Positions 24,672 through 32,649 of a DNA stretch of 57,302 nucleotides are shown here, piece after piece. Each line of letters opens with the position of its first letter. Within the stretch, counting starts at the first letter, position 1. The translations under genes were made by a program, and so were the position numbers. Origin of the DNA: Loktanella sp. (GTDB lineage: Bacteria > Pseudomonadota > Alphaproteobacteria > Rhodobacterales > Rhodobacteraceae); contig JAGXIQ010000135.1 in assembly GCA_024635625.1 (NCBI GenBank), positions 1 to 57,302 on the forward strand, written 5' to 3'. Below the pieces are notes generated by a model, which saw only the letters and a list, made by a program, of their open reading frames with translations, was not told the DNA's origin and ran no database searches.

Positions 24672-25760
24672 TTAAGACTTTTCTAACAGCCGCGCCAACT
24701 CTGTCATAACCGACTCCATCGTGCTTTGATCAAGCATGCGACCCTTCAGCCGCAGGACAAACCCCTCCTGATCCTGCTCGACCCGCATGGTGACACCCGT
24801 TGACGTATGAAGTGTATCGTTCCCGCTCCAGCCCGCCCTTGGCACATTAATCTTCGGGCGCCCGCCCCGGCGCACATTGCGCGGCTGGTCTTCAAGTCCG
24901 TCGATAACCTGGGCCAGCAAGGTCCATTCCTCCTCCGCCGTCGCAGGATCATTGTCGCTTAGGATCTGCCGGAATTTCGGCTCTGCCCCGAAACGCAAAG
25001 CAGCCGCAATTTGAAGTCCTCGACGTTCGGTCAGGGATTCTGGATGCACAAGCATGTCGCCCAGTTCTTCAAAGACTGCAGCAAAGGACCTGACCTTACT
25101 CCGCTTCGCTTTGCTACCACTGCCAAACAGCTTTTCAACCGCTTCTTCGGTATGGGCAAAAGCCCCCTGCTGCGCCGCAATAACAGCAATCCGACCCCGT
25201 TCATAATGGGTCAGCGGCGCGCGCACTTCGTTCTCTTCGACCATCGCCGTATAGGCCGCATCGACACCACCCTGATCACGCACAACAGCCTTGATGGTGT
25301 CGTACTTACCAGGATTCAAATCCGCTAACCCCCTAACGGCCAGCAGACGGCGATAGCCGGACAACAGGCCAAATGGCTGGTCCGAGCCTTCGGGAAGGCG
25401 AAATACCTCGATCGGCAACCGCAGGCCATTTGCCCGGATCGAGATCTTCAGTTCTAGCATTTCACTTTCGTTCAAGACTGACCGATCTCGGATCATGGCG
25501 TCAGCGTGGATCTGGTCTAGCGGAATTTCCACCAACACCAGTCCCGCTGCTTCAGCTTTACGTAATCGCGCGGCATCTGCCGAATCCTTGGCTCGTCCGG
25601 CCCTGACATCAGCGGCTTCGCTACTGGACTGAAGTGCTGATTCTGCCGCAACCTGCGCGATCGGGGCACTCGGACGGGGGGAGGTTTCGCTGCGAAACTC
25701 TTCCTCGAACCGATTTAGATCATCAGCACTTGGGGCTTCTAGCCGTCTGCGTTTTGCCAT
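24672..25760 (-). CDS. parB: Plasmid partition protein ParB/RepB
   Basis: This 362-residue protein is the centromere-binding partner of the ParA upstream. A disordered N-terminal region (about 1-85) is followed by the ParB/Srx nuclease-like domain: LVEIPLDQIHADAMIRDRS, LKISIRANGLRLPIEVF and LLSGYRRLLAV. A helix-turn-helix region follows around 200-250. The C-terminus (VTMRVEQDQEGFVLRLKGR onward) is likely a dimerisation domain. It starts 4 nt after the parA stop, forming a parAB operon. The canonical CTPase box (GERRxRA) reads SGYRRLLAV, as in RepB-type plasmid proteins. Confidence 0.9.
   Translation of the reverse strand: MAKRRRLEAPSADDLNRFEEEFRSETSPRPSAPIAQVAAESALQSSSEAADVRAGRAKDSADAARLRKAEAAGLVLVEIPLDQIHADAMIRDRSVLNESEMLELKISIRANGLRLPIEVFRLPEGSDQPFGLLSGYRRLLAVRGLADLNPGKYDTIKAVVRDQGGVDAAYTAMVEENEVRAPLTHYERGRIAVIAAQQGAFAHTEEAVEKLFGSGSKAKRSKVRSFAAVFEELGDMLVHPESLTERRGLQIAAALRFGAEPKFRQILSDNDPATAEEEWTLLAQVIDGLEDQPRNVRRGGRPKINVPRAGWSGNDTLHTSTGVTMRVEQDQEGFVLRLKGRMLDQSTMESVMTELARLLEKS
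25684..25698. repeat. Centromere-like palindrome inside parB
   Basis: GTTTCGCTGCGAAAC is a perfect 15-bp palindrome with one central base. It shares its arms with the sites at 22622-22638 and 24653-24670. It lies in codons 21-26 of parB. Confidence 0.5.
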
Positions 25761-25764
25761 GTCC

Positions 25765-27156
25765 TTAACCCTTCTCTGCCATCTGTTGATCGCGCCACCA
25801 TGTCCCTAAAAGGACTTCTTTCACTTCGGCCCATGTCCGGTCAAAAGTTTCACGTCCCCGCGTATAGGTATCGCGATTGAAATCCCGGTAATCCGCTTCG
25901 TAGATACCATTCACCTGTTCGCCAGCCTGGCCAACCATTGCCGTCATTTCCTGACGATAAGTTGTCATGAAGTCGCCGAAATAGGCCTGAATAACATTTG
26001 CCAAATCGGTCTGCTGGTTCGCATCAAAACGTGTAATGAGAGCACGGACAGCGTCCCATTCGAACTTCATTTCTGGCAAACCATCGCGTCGGTTTACAGC
26101 ATTCACCCCATCTTCGATGCTGGCGAATGTACTATAGAGCATGTCAAAGAACCGTCCGGTGGAATCAAATTCGAGGAACGACGCACCAAGTGGCACCAAG
26201 AGAATGTCGGCAGCGGCCAAAGCGTTAATGGTCAGATAACCCAAAGCGGGCGGCGTATCGAGCAGGACGATGTCGTAGTCGTTCAGGATACCTTCGTCTG
26301 TCAGGGCGTTTGTCAGACCATCCCAAAGGGCCCAACTGCGCAACGCCATACGCCAGACTGGCACTTGGAATTCCGCCCAATAGAGGTTCAGTTGTGCGCC
26401 GATCAAGTCGATGTTGGGCCAATGCGTCGATTGGATCACGTCACGCGCAGAGATAGTCGAAGCCTCTGTTAGGGTCTCATCGAAGGGCAGGGGGGCAATC
26501 CCCTCTGCCACGCGTACAGTATTTTCGGCTTGGACTGCGCGAGCGTAATCCTTGGCGATCAACGGGAAGGCGGTCTGCCATTCATCCTTGACGTCACCAC
26601 CCATAATCGAGGTCATAGAGCCTTGGCTATCAAGGTCGATCACCAGCACGCGGTAGCCATCAAGCGCTGCAGACATGGCGAGGTGAGCCGCTGTGGAGGT
26701 CTTGCCAACGCCGCCTTTGAAGTTGGCAACAGCGATGACTTTTGCGGGTAAGCCTTCTGGGCGCCATGGCTGGTATTCTTTGCCTGCTGCACCTTCAGCG
26801 GCGAAGTGACCACGTAGAGCGAGGACTTCTTCGAGGGTAAACCACTTTGTTCCGCCTTCACCGGTGCCCTGAGGCAGATCGGGATGGGTGCGCAGGACCC
26901 TACGAAAATGACCGGATGCAACCGGGATTAGATATTTGCAAATTTCCCAAGTGGAAAACTTGCGCAGACGCTTTTTGCCGTCAGGCGCATAGCCTCGTTT
27001 GGCTAAATCGTCACGGCCTTTTGCAGCAAAACTCGCTGCCTTGGCGAATCGCGCTGTGTCTATTTGGGGTGAAAGCTTAGCCCCGGCTGCGGCGGGATCT
27101 ATGCCGAAATACGGGGGGAGGGGAGTTTTGGGCGATGGGGGCATTTGAGCGTCCAT
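25765..27156 (-). CDS. parA: Plasmid partition ATPase ParA/RepA
   Basis: This 463-residue type Ia-like partition ATPase has an N-terminal DNA-binding extension (about 1-130, including KFSTWEICKYLIPVASGHFRRVL) before the ATPase domain. The deviant Walker A reads FKGGVGKTSTAAHLA, the A-prime region is VIDLDSQGSMTSI, and Walker B is IVLLDTPPALGYL. N-terminal extensions of this kind let ParA act as a repressor of its own operon. An 11-bp inverted repeat immediately upstream of the start (27165-27205) would be the natural operator. Its gene is divergent from the replication initiator gene. Confidence 0.92.
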   Translation of the reverse strand: MDAQMPPSPKTPLPPYFGIDPAAAGAKLSPQIDTARFAKAASFAAKGRDDLAKRGYAPDGKKRLRKFSTWEICKYLIPVASGHFRRVLRTHPDLPQGTGEGGTKWFTLEEVLALRGHFAAEGAAGKEYQPWRPEGLPAKVIAVANFKGGVGKTSTAAHLAMSAALDGYRVLVIDLDSQGSMTSIMGGDVKDEWQTAFPLIAKDYARAVQAENTVRVAEGIAPLPFDETLTEASTISARDVIQSTHWPNIDLIGAQLNLYWAEFQVPVWRMALRSWALWDGLTNALTDEGILNDYDIVLLDTPPALGYLTINALAAADILLVPLGASFLEFDSTGRFFDMLYSTFASIEDGVNAVNRRDGLPEMKFEWDAVRALITRFDANQQTDLANVIQAYFGDFMTTYRQEMTAMVGQAGEQVNGIYEADYRDFNRDTYTRGRETFDRTWAEVKEVLLGTWWRDQQMAEKG

Positions 27157-27164
27157 GTGCGCGA

Positions 27165-27205
27165 GGTCATGTGATATTGCCGAAACTATGGCACATCACA
27201 TGACC
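27165..27205. promoter_or_regulatory. Inverted repeat, probable parA operator
   Basis: GGTCATGTGAT (27165-27175) is repeated as its exact complement at 27195-27205, with a 19-nt spacer. It begins 9 nt upstream of the parA start codon. Position and symmetry suggest an autorepression site for ParA/ParB; a partition site is the alternative. Confidence 0.6.
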
Positions 27206-27346
27206 GGTGTGAATCGCAGAGGGACAATTTCGAAGATATTATGGATTAGAAGAAGAAAAACACATGCGCTGTTTGATTGAATTTTAGTATTTTAAGAACT
27301 TTTCAGGTAACTTATTGCAATAGTATCAATGCATTACGACGTATTA

Positions 27347-27434
27347 GGTACCTGCTTACAGGACCAGTGGTACCCGATATCGGGCGCAAAGGTGCCTGTC
27401 TGCGGGATGTCAGGGTCCGATTCGCGGGTTTTAG
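27347..27434 (+). repeat. Four tandem 22-bp iteron-like repeats
   Basis: Imperfect direct repeats begin at 27347, 27369, 27391 and 27413, exactly 22 bp apart. The shared pattern is GGTRCCTGNNTNCGGG; the second and fourth copies are the most diverged. The period of about two helical turns places all copies on one face of the DNA, as in iterons bound by Rep_3 initiators. Confidence 0.6.
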
Positions 27435-27524
27435 GGCTGTAATAGGGTCTATTGAGGCCAGTTACGCGAATCGGATGGTTTTTAGCGATCGGCAGTCCTG
27501 TAGATGGGTTCCTTTAGCAGTGAG

Positions 27525-27546
27525 AGGCATCCCGTATTCAGGCACC
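27525..27546 (-). repeat. Inverted iteron copy near the rep promoter
   Basis: On the minus strand this reads GGTGCCTGAATACGGGATGC, matching the 27391 iteron at most positions. It lies about 85 bp upstream of the rep start in the opposite orientation. Inverted iterons at this place commonly serve initiator autorepression. Confidence 0.55.
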
Positions 27547-27631
27547 CAAAGCGGGATTGCCTGCAGGTGCCTTTCAGGGCATCATAAGAGCAACGGGCAA
27601 AAGACCCGAGGTATGGGCAGAGGAGCGCGAT

Positions 27632-28876
27632 GTGAAAGCCGTCGCAAGGGAAAAACAGACAGGTGCTTTGCGCCGGTCCGCCGTCAAAAAGCATGTCGCA
27701 GCGATTCATATCTCTGGCAAACTAAGTCTGCTGCAGCGAAAGTTGTCGACCGTCCTTTTACAGAACGCCTACGACACGCTGACGACCGCACCGCGGCATG
27801 CGATTGATGTCAGCGTTTTAAGCGCCATGATCGGCTATAACTCTAATGACGTAGAGACACTGAAACAGTCTCTACGCGGGCTTGTAGAGACTGTTGTCGA
27901 GTGGGACATGCTAAACCCAGATCAGACGCAGGAGTGGGGCGTAAGTTCGTTGCTAGCCTATGCAAAGCTAAAGGGTGGGGTCTGCGAATACGCGTATTCA
28001 TCGGCGTTGGCAGAAAAGCTGCACGACCCGGATGTTTTCGCGATGATAAACTTAGACATCATGCGCAAATTCTCGTCCGGGCATGCTTTGGCGCTTTACG
28101 AGAATTGTTATCGATTTGTCCGCACGGGGAGCACCGGTTGGTGGCCAATCGGTACGTTTCGGCGGCTGATGGGCGTAGAAGACAGTGCCTATTACGAGAG
28201 TTTTAAGCATCTGAACGCCAAGATCATCAAACCTGCGGTTGAGGAAGTGAACCGTGCCTCGAATATCGTTCTGACACCAGAATTCAAACGGATGGGACGG
28301 CAGGTCAGCGACCTTAGGTTTTTGATCGGGCCGAACCCACAATTGGCGCTGCTGGATATCGACGACGGTGGTGGTTTGCGGAAATCCAGCGTGTACGATC
28401 GACTACGTACGATGGGGGTCAGTGATCGGCTGGCGCGGCAATGGTTGGCGCAACAGGGCGAGGATTACGTCGCCGAAAAGCTGGAATATGTGGCAGGGCA
28501 GGCGGGGGTAAATGACCCGGTGCGTTATTTGTCGGCCGCCTTGACGGCAGATTATCGGCCTGAACGAGTCGAGGTAAAGCCAGATCCGGCGGTGGTGGCT
28601 GAGGTTCAGGCAAAGCGTGACGCTGTCGCCGAGGCAGAGGCGGCCCGCGATGCCGAGGTGTCTGCAGGTCGGCAAGCACGGTCCGCGACCATGGAGCGGG
28701 TCCGGTCCCTCGCCGCAGCCCGGACGCCAACCCAGCGTGATGCGGATCGGCGGCAGTTCATGGCGACGTTGACAGACGAGACCGATCGAGAGGTCTTTGC
28801 TAGGTTAGGCTGGCAGGCGGCGCTGTTGCATGCACAAATGGCGGCGTTTTGGGACCGGATCGCGGCAGAGAGTTGA
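27632..28876 (+). CDS. Replication initiator protein, Rep_3-like
   Basis: This 414-residue protein most resembles Rep_3-type plasmid initiators. It starts at GTG 27632, six nt after AGGAG; an upstream in-frame TTG would overlap the inverted iteron. The N-terminal winged-helix region includes HISGKLSLLQRKLSTVLLQNAYD, and a second winged helix follows (LALYENCYRFVRTG, IGTFRRLMGV, LNAKIIKPAVEEVN). A long charged, probably coiled C-terminus (about 310-414) is extra to the family core. It is divergent from parAB and preceded by iteron-like repeats, so it should start replication of this replicon. Confidence 0.82.
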   Translation: MKAVAREKQTGALRRSAVKKHVAAIHISGKLSLLQRKLSTVLLQNAYDTLTTAPRHAIDVSVLSAMIGYNSNDVETLKQSLRGLVETVVEWDMLNPDQTQEWGVSSLLAYAKLKGGVCEYAYSSALAEKLHDPDVFAMINLDIMRKFSSGHALALYENCYRFVRTGSTGWWPIGTFRRLMGVEDSAYYESFKHLNAKIIKPAVEEVNRASNIVLTPEFKRMGRQVSDLRFLIGPNPQLALLDIDDGGGLRKSSVYDRLRTMGVSDRLARQWLAQQGEDYVAEKLEYVAGQAGVNDPVRYLSAALTADYRPERVEVKPDPAVVAEVQAKRDAVAEAEAARDAEVSAGRQARSATMERVRSLAAARTPTQRDADRRQFMATLTDETDREVFARLGWQAALLHAQMAAFWDRIAAES

Positions 28877-28900
28877 CAGCCCGGCGACAGGGTGCCACCG

Positions 28901-28912
28901 ATGGTATACCAT
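28901..28912. promoter_or_regulatory. GntR-type operator upstream of the 2-hydroxyacid dehydrogenase
   Basis: ATGGTATACCAT, a perfect 12-bp palindrome, lies 18-29 nt before the start codon at 28931. It repeats the core of the dctP/gntR operators. Confidence 0.75.
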
Positions 28913-28930
28913 TTATCTGGAGGATTTCCC

Positions 28931-29869
28931 ATGACGTCGACGCTGGCCATTGGCAACTATAACCCCACCGACCGCGCGGCGCTCGTCGATGCTTTCGATG
29001 CGCATGTGATTGCAGGGCCGGACGAGATCGCGGCGCTGGATCAGGGTCTGCGCGAAGGCATTACGGCGGTGGCCTATGCCGGGCATCATGCCTTTGGTGG
29101 CGATCAGATGGATTTGCTACCGCAGCTGAAGGTCGTGGCAAACTACGGCGTTGGTTACGATGCGATTGATGTGAGTGCGGCGAATGCCCGGGGGATAAAG
29201 GTCACAAACACCCCGAACGTGTTGAATGACGATGTCGCGGATCTGGCGATTGCCATGTGGCTGGTGCAGGGGCGAGAGATGCGCGCGGCCGAAGAGCGGG
29301 TGCGTAGTGGCGCTTGGGCGAAAGAGGGTCCGGCACCTTTGAACCGCAAGCTGTCTGGTGGCACGGCCGGTATCATGGGGATGGGGCGGATCGGGCGCGA
29401 TATCGCGGATCGGCTGGCGGCGTTTAAGATGGACATTCATTACCACGCGCGCAGCGAAAAGGAGACGCCGGGTTGGATGTATCATGCGGACCCTGTGGCA
29501 CTTGCAAAGGCCGTGGATTTTATGTTCGTCGCGCTGGTAGGCGGACCGGAAACGGAAAATTACGTCTCTAAAGAGGTGATTGCGGCACTTGGGACGCGGG
29601 GTGTGGTTATCAATATCTCTCGTGGGTCGGTGATTGACGAAGAGGCGCTGCTGGACGCGTTGGAGAGTGGCGCGATTGCAGGCGCTGGTTTGGATGTGTT
29701 TGTTGGCGAGCCAAAGGTGAACCCGCGATTCCTGACGCTGGAAAATGTGGCGTTGCAGCCGCATCAGGGGTCGGGGACAGTCCAAACGCGGGCGGCCATG
29801 GCGCAGTTGCAGCGTGACAACGTGGCGGCGCAACTTGCGGGCACGGATTTGCTAACGCCGGTGAATTAA
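28931..29869 (+). CDS. D-isomer-specific 2-hydroxyacid dehydrogenase
   Basis: This 312-residue NAD(P)-dependent dehydrogenase starts at ATG 28931 after GGAGGA. Landmarks are the nucleotide motif MGMGRIGRDIADRL, the catalytic Arg in NISRGSVIDE, the Glu in VFVGEPKVNP and the His in LQPHQGSG. The pattern fits the glyoxylate/hydroxypyruvate/2-ketogluconate reductase group. It is preceded by a GGTATACC operator and sits just downstream of rep on the same strand. In a tetronate or idonate/gluconate pathway it could reduce a 2-keto acid or hydroxypyruvate. Confidence 0.88.
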   Translation: MTSTLAIGNYNPTDRAALVDAFDAHVIAGPDEIAALDQGLREGITAVAYAGHHAFGGDQMDLLPQLKVVANYGVGYDAIDVSAANARGIKVTNTPNVLNDDVADLAIAMWLVQGREMRAAEERVRSGAWAKEGPAPLNRKLSGGTAGIMGMGRIGRDIADRLAAFKMDIHYHARSEKETPGWMYHADPVALAKAVDFMFVALVGGPETENYVSKEVIAALGTRGVVINISRGSVIDEEALLDALESGAIAGAGLDVFVGEPKVNPRFLTLENVALQPHQGSGTVQTRAAMAQLQRDNVAAQLAGTDLLTPVN

Positions 29870-29874
29870 TGCGG

Positions 29875-29905
29875 CGGGGCAGGGGGGCAGCGCCCCCCTT
29901 GCCCA
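29875..29905. terminator. GC-rich hairpin between convergent genes
   Basis: GGGGGC and GCCCCC arms form a strong stem with flanking partly complementary GGGCA/TTGCCC. It lies between the 3' ends of the 2-hydroxyacid dehydrogenase (+) and denD (-) genes. It probably acts as a bidirectional stop, but no clear T-run is present. Confidence 0.5.
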
Positions 29906-29943
29906 AGGGCAGCACACGTTTTGAGAAGCGATGGGAAGACGCC

Positions 29944-30903
29944 TTAAGGTTTGTCGTCGGTCATGTAGTGGCGGATGTTGTCTTCGTAGCTATCGTCAGC
30001 TGTGAGGCCGAGGCGTTCGGCCTTATCGGCGTGAATATCCCAGCGCCAGCCAGAGACGATGCGCTGCACGTCCGATTGCGGCGTCCAGTCAATGAGGGTG
30101 GCGGCCTGTGGGCCGGTGACGGCGGTCATGGCGTCGATCATTTGTTGAATGCTCCATGTCCGGCCGGGCATCTGCATCACGCGGTTCTGCCCCAAGTCGG
30201 CGGCTGCGAGGTTTGCGCCTTTGACTAGATTTTCGACGCATTTGCGTGGCGATAGATAGTAATGCTCGAAATCAGAGGCGACGGGACAGATGGCGGGCTG
30301 ACCGTTCAGCGGTTCTCGGAAGATTGAGGACATGAAACCCGACGCAGCGCGGTTGGGTTTGCCGGGGCGGACCGAGATTGTTGGCAAACGGAAAGCGCGG
30401 CCGTCGATGTAACCTTTGCGGGTGTAGTCGTTGATCAGGGTTTCCCCAATCGCCTTTTGTGTGCCGTAAGATGTTTGGGGGTTGGGATAGCTGTGATCGC
30501 CCAATGGGTCGACAGCTTCGCCGCCGTAGATGGCGATGGAAGACGTGAAAATGACGACGGGTTTCGTACCCAGACTGCGGCACCGCTCTAGGACGTTGTA
30601 GGTGCCGAACAGGTTGATTTTCATACCGGCGTCAAAGTCTTCCTCGGCGTGGGAGGAAACAATGGCAGCAAGCAGATAGATGACGTCGATGTCAGCGGTT
30701 ACAGCCTGCGCGACGGACGCTGGGTCAGCGATATCGCAGCGTGTGGTTGTCACCTCGAATGAAGCGTCGACCGATGCGGGGTCATTGATGTCCGCGAGGG
30801 TCAGCCGTGTGATTGGCTGGCCGCGCAGGGTCCCGTTGGCGGCCAGAGCGGATGCCAGTTTTTGGCCAATGACACCGCCGCCGCCGATGATGAGAATGTT
30901 CAT
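29944..30903 (-). CDS. denD: D-erythronate dehydrogenase (extended SDR/epimerase family)
   Basis: This 319-residue extended short-chain dehydrogenase starts at ATG 30903 (MNILIIGGGGVIGQKLA) and overlaps the LysE gene stop (ATGA). The cofactor loop is GGGGVIGQ, the catalytic triad region has FTSSIAIYGGE and the YGTQKAIGE tyrosine/lysine. The motif RLPTISVRPGKPNRAASGF fits DenD proteins, which oxidise D-erythronate to 2-oxo-tetronate. That product feeds the otnI-otnK-otnC genes on the other side of the replication locus. A generic sugar-nucleotide epimerase is less likely given the context. Confidence 0.82.
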   Translation of the reverse strand: MNILIIGGGGVIGQKLASALAANGTLRGQPITRLTLADINDPASVDASFEVTTTRCDIADPASVAQAVTADIDVIYLLAAIVSSHAEEDFDAGMKINLFGTYNVLERCRSLGTKPVVIFTSSIAIYGGEAVDPLGDHSYPNPQTSYGTQKAIGETLINDYTRKGYIDGRAFRLPTISVRPGKPNRAASGFMSSIFREPLNGQPAICPVASDFEHYYLSPRKCVENLVKGANLAAADLGQNRVMQMPGRTWSIQQMIDAMTAVTGPQAATLIDWTPQSDVQRIVSGWRWDIHADKAERLGLTADDSYEDNIRHYMTDDKP

Positions 30904-31511
30904 GGGGTTGCTCCGTTCGAGGTAAGATTTGCAGCCAGGGCAAGGCCGACGACGGCCAGCATTGCAGCAGCCATGACGGCATTGATGCGGCGTTGTGATG
31001 TGGCTGACAGGTTTAGACGATGCAGACTGGACCCGGCCCAAAGCCATGCAAGGTGGATCGGCACCCAGATCAGGTTCATGATGATCAGCTTACTGAACGT
31101 TTCCCACATGAGGTTTTCAGGGGCATAGGCAAAGTTCGCCATGAGGGTCGTATTAACGGCGTAGGCCTTAGGATTGATCAGTTGCAACAGAATGCCGGCG
31201 CCAACTCCCGGGCTGCTGTCGGCGGTGATAAAAGCAATTTTAGACCCCGCGAAGGCGATCTTGGCTGCGAGGTAAATCAAATAGCCGAGCGAGGCCGCCA
31301 TCAATAGATAACGTAGGGACGGCACGGCCAAGATGACTGCGGCGAGGCCCGTGATGACGGCCAAAAGCACGAGGTTCGTGCCTATAAAAAGGCCGATCAA
31401 ATAGCGCAGGCCCGCACGGAACCCGAATCCGGAACCGACTCCAGCGGTAGAGAGGACTCCTGGCCCCGGCGTGCCGACCAGAAAGAGGACCGCGGCGGCA
31501 AAGGTCAGCAT
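30900..31511 (-). CDS. LysE/RhtB-family exporter
   Basis: This 203-residue membrane protein has about six hydrophobic helices. It begins with the family pattern LTFAAAVLFLVGTPGPGVLSTAGVG and has LLQLINPKAY mid-protein, a typical LysE/RhtB signature. The family exports amino acids or similar small metabolites. It is co-translated with idnD upstream (7-nt overlap) and denD downstream (ATGA). It may relieve accumulation of a pathway intermediate; the cargo is unknown. Confidence 0.88.
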   Translation of the reverse strand: MLTFAAAVLFLVGTPGPGVLSTAGVGSGFGFRAGLRYLIGLFIGTNLVLLAVITGLAAVILAVPSLRYLLMAASLGYLIYLAAKIAFAGSKIAFITADSSPGVGAGILLQLINPKAYAVNTTLMANFAYAPENLMWETFSKLIIMNLIWVPIHLAWLWAGSSLHRLNLSATSQRRINAVMAAAMLAVVGLALAANLTSNGATP

Positions 31512-32545
31512 GGACCGAAGACCAGTTGCACCTTCATTGCGCGACTGCGGTCGTTAGCGGTGGCAAAAGCCTCGGCGTATTCCGCAAGGGGAAAGCTGTG
31601 GGTCAAGAGGGGTGATACGTCGATCAGCCCGTCCTGCATCATCTTGACTGCCAACGGGAAGGCGTCGTGAAAGCGGAATGACCCCGTGAGAGAAATTTCG
31701 CGGGCAGTGATCATCATCATCGGCAAAGTCATGTCGCCCGAAAGGCCGAGTTGCACGATTTTGCCGCGTGGACGCAGGGTCGTGATACCAGCCGTCAGTG
31801 CGGCCTGCGCGCCTGAACATTCGAAAAGCACATCCAGCGTGCCTTTATCGGACGTGTAAGTGGCCAACGCGTCGGGATCTTTTGCGGTATTCAGGGTCAC
31901 GTCGGCGCCGCAGGTGCGGGCGATTTCTAGTACCGGGTCGGCAATGTCAGTGGCAATGATTTCCGCCGCACCAGCGCGGCGGGCGGCAAGAATCACAAGA
32001 ATTCCGATGGGGCCGCAGCCCGTGACCAGTACGCGCTTGCCCAGCATGTCGCCCGCGCGGGTCACCGCGTGGAGCGCTACCGAAAGTGGTTCAGCCATAG
32101 CGGCTAGCGATGCGTCCAGCCCAGTTGCTACGACACATTGCGACGCGTCGGCGGTCAGGCTGTCGCGGAAGGCCCCTTGGATATGCGGATAGGGCATGGC
32201 GGAGCCGTAGAAACGCATGTTTAGGCATTGGTTTGGCAGGCCGCGCAGGCATTCGACGCAATCACGACACGGGCGGGAAGGCGAGACGGCGACAAGATCA
32301 CCGATAGCCAGCCCTGTGACATCGGCGCCAAGATCGGCAACCTCTCCAGCGACTTCGTGGCCAAGGATCATGGGTTCACGCAGCTTTACCGCGCCGAAAC
32401 CACCGTGATTAAAGTAATGTAGATCAGAGCCGCAGATGCCGCCCCGTTTCATTGCGATGCGGACCTGGCCGGGGCCGGGGGCCTCTTGGCGGGTGTCGGT
32501 CAGGCGCAGGTCGCGGGCGGCATGGGCGAAGAGGGCGCGGGGCAT
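31505..32545 (-). CDS. idnD: Zinc-dependent L-idonate 5-dehydrogenase-like enzyme
   Basis: This 346-residue medium-chain zinc dehydrogenase starts at ATG 32545 after AAGGACG. Catalytic zinc ligands are visible in GGICGSDLHYF and LGHEVAGEV. The structural-zinc cysteines lie in CRDCVECLRGLPNQC, and the nucleotide motif is GCGPIGILVILAAR. The segments match my recollection of L-idonate 5-dehydrogenase. An IdnO-like SDR is encoded divergently, so L-idonate to 5-ketogluconate to gluconate is the likely route. The divergent promoter contains a GGTATACC operator. Confidence 0.85.
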   Translation of the reverse strand: MPRALFAHAARDLRLTDTRQEAPGPGQVRIAMKRGGICGSDLHYFNHGGFGAVKLREPMILGHEVAGEVADLGADVTGLAIGDLVAVSPSRPCRDCVECLRGLPNQCLNMRFYGSAMPYPHIQGAFRDSLTADASQCVVATGLDASLAAMAEPLSVALHAVTRAGDMLGKRVLVTGCGPIGILVILAARRAGAAEIIATDIADPVLEIARTCGADVTLNTAKDPDALATYTSDKGTLDVLFECSGAQAALTAGITTLRPRGKIVQLGLSGDMTLPMMMITAREISLTGSFRFHDAFPLAVKMMQDGLIDVSPLLTHSFPLAEYAEAFATANDRSRAMKVQLVFGPC

Positions 32546-32572
32546 CAGGGGCCGTCCTTGCATCGGGGAAGG

Positions 32573-32586
32573 AATGGTATACCATT
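32573..32586. promoter_or_regulatory. GntR-type operator between idnD and idnO
   Basis: AATGGTATACCATT is a perfect 14-bp palindrome in the 104-bp divergent promoter region between the idnD and idnO starts. It is shared in core with five other promoter sites in the window. Confidence 0.78.
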
Positions 32587-32649
32587 TCATCAAGGCGCTT
32601 TGACGGCCCATTGTCAAGGACGCCACATGTGAAGAACGGGGGAGGTCCC

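Larger units (their letters stand above)
27157..27631. other. Probable replication origin and par/rep control region
   Basis: This 475-bp non-coding interval lies between divergent parA and rep. From left to right it contains an 11-bp inverted repeat (27165-27205), an AT-rich stretch (about 27230-27345), a block of four 22-bp phased repeats (27347-27434), and one inverted repeat copy (27525-27546) just before the initiator gene. AT-rich DNA beside iterons is the usual design of a Rep_3-type origin. Confidence 0.7.

Noticed and set aside
27557..27631. Upstream extension of the replication initiator from an in-frame TTG at 27557
   Set aside because: The GTG at 27632 has AGGAG at the right distance, and the extension would place coding sequence next to the inverted iteron; the N-terminal extension also lacks family resemblance.
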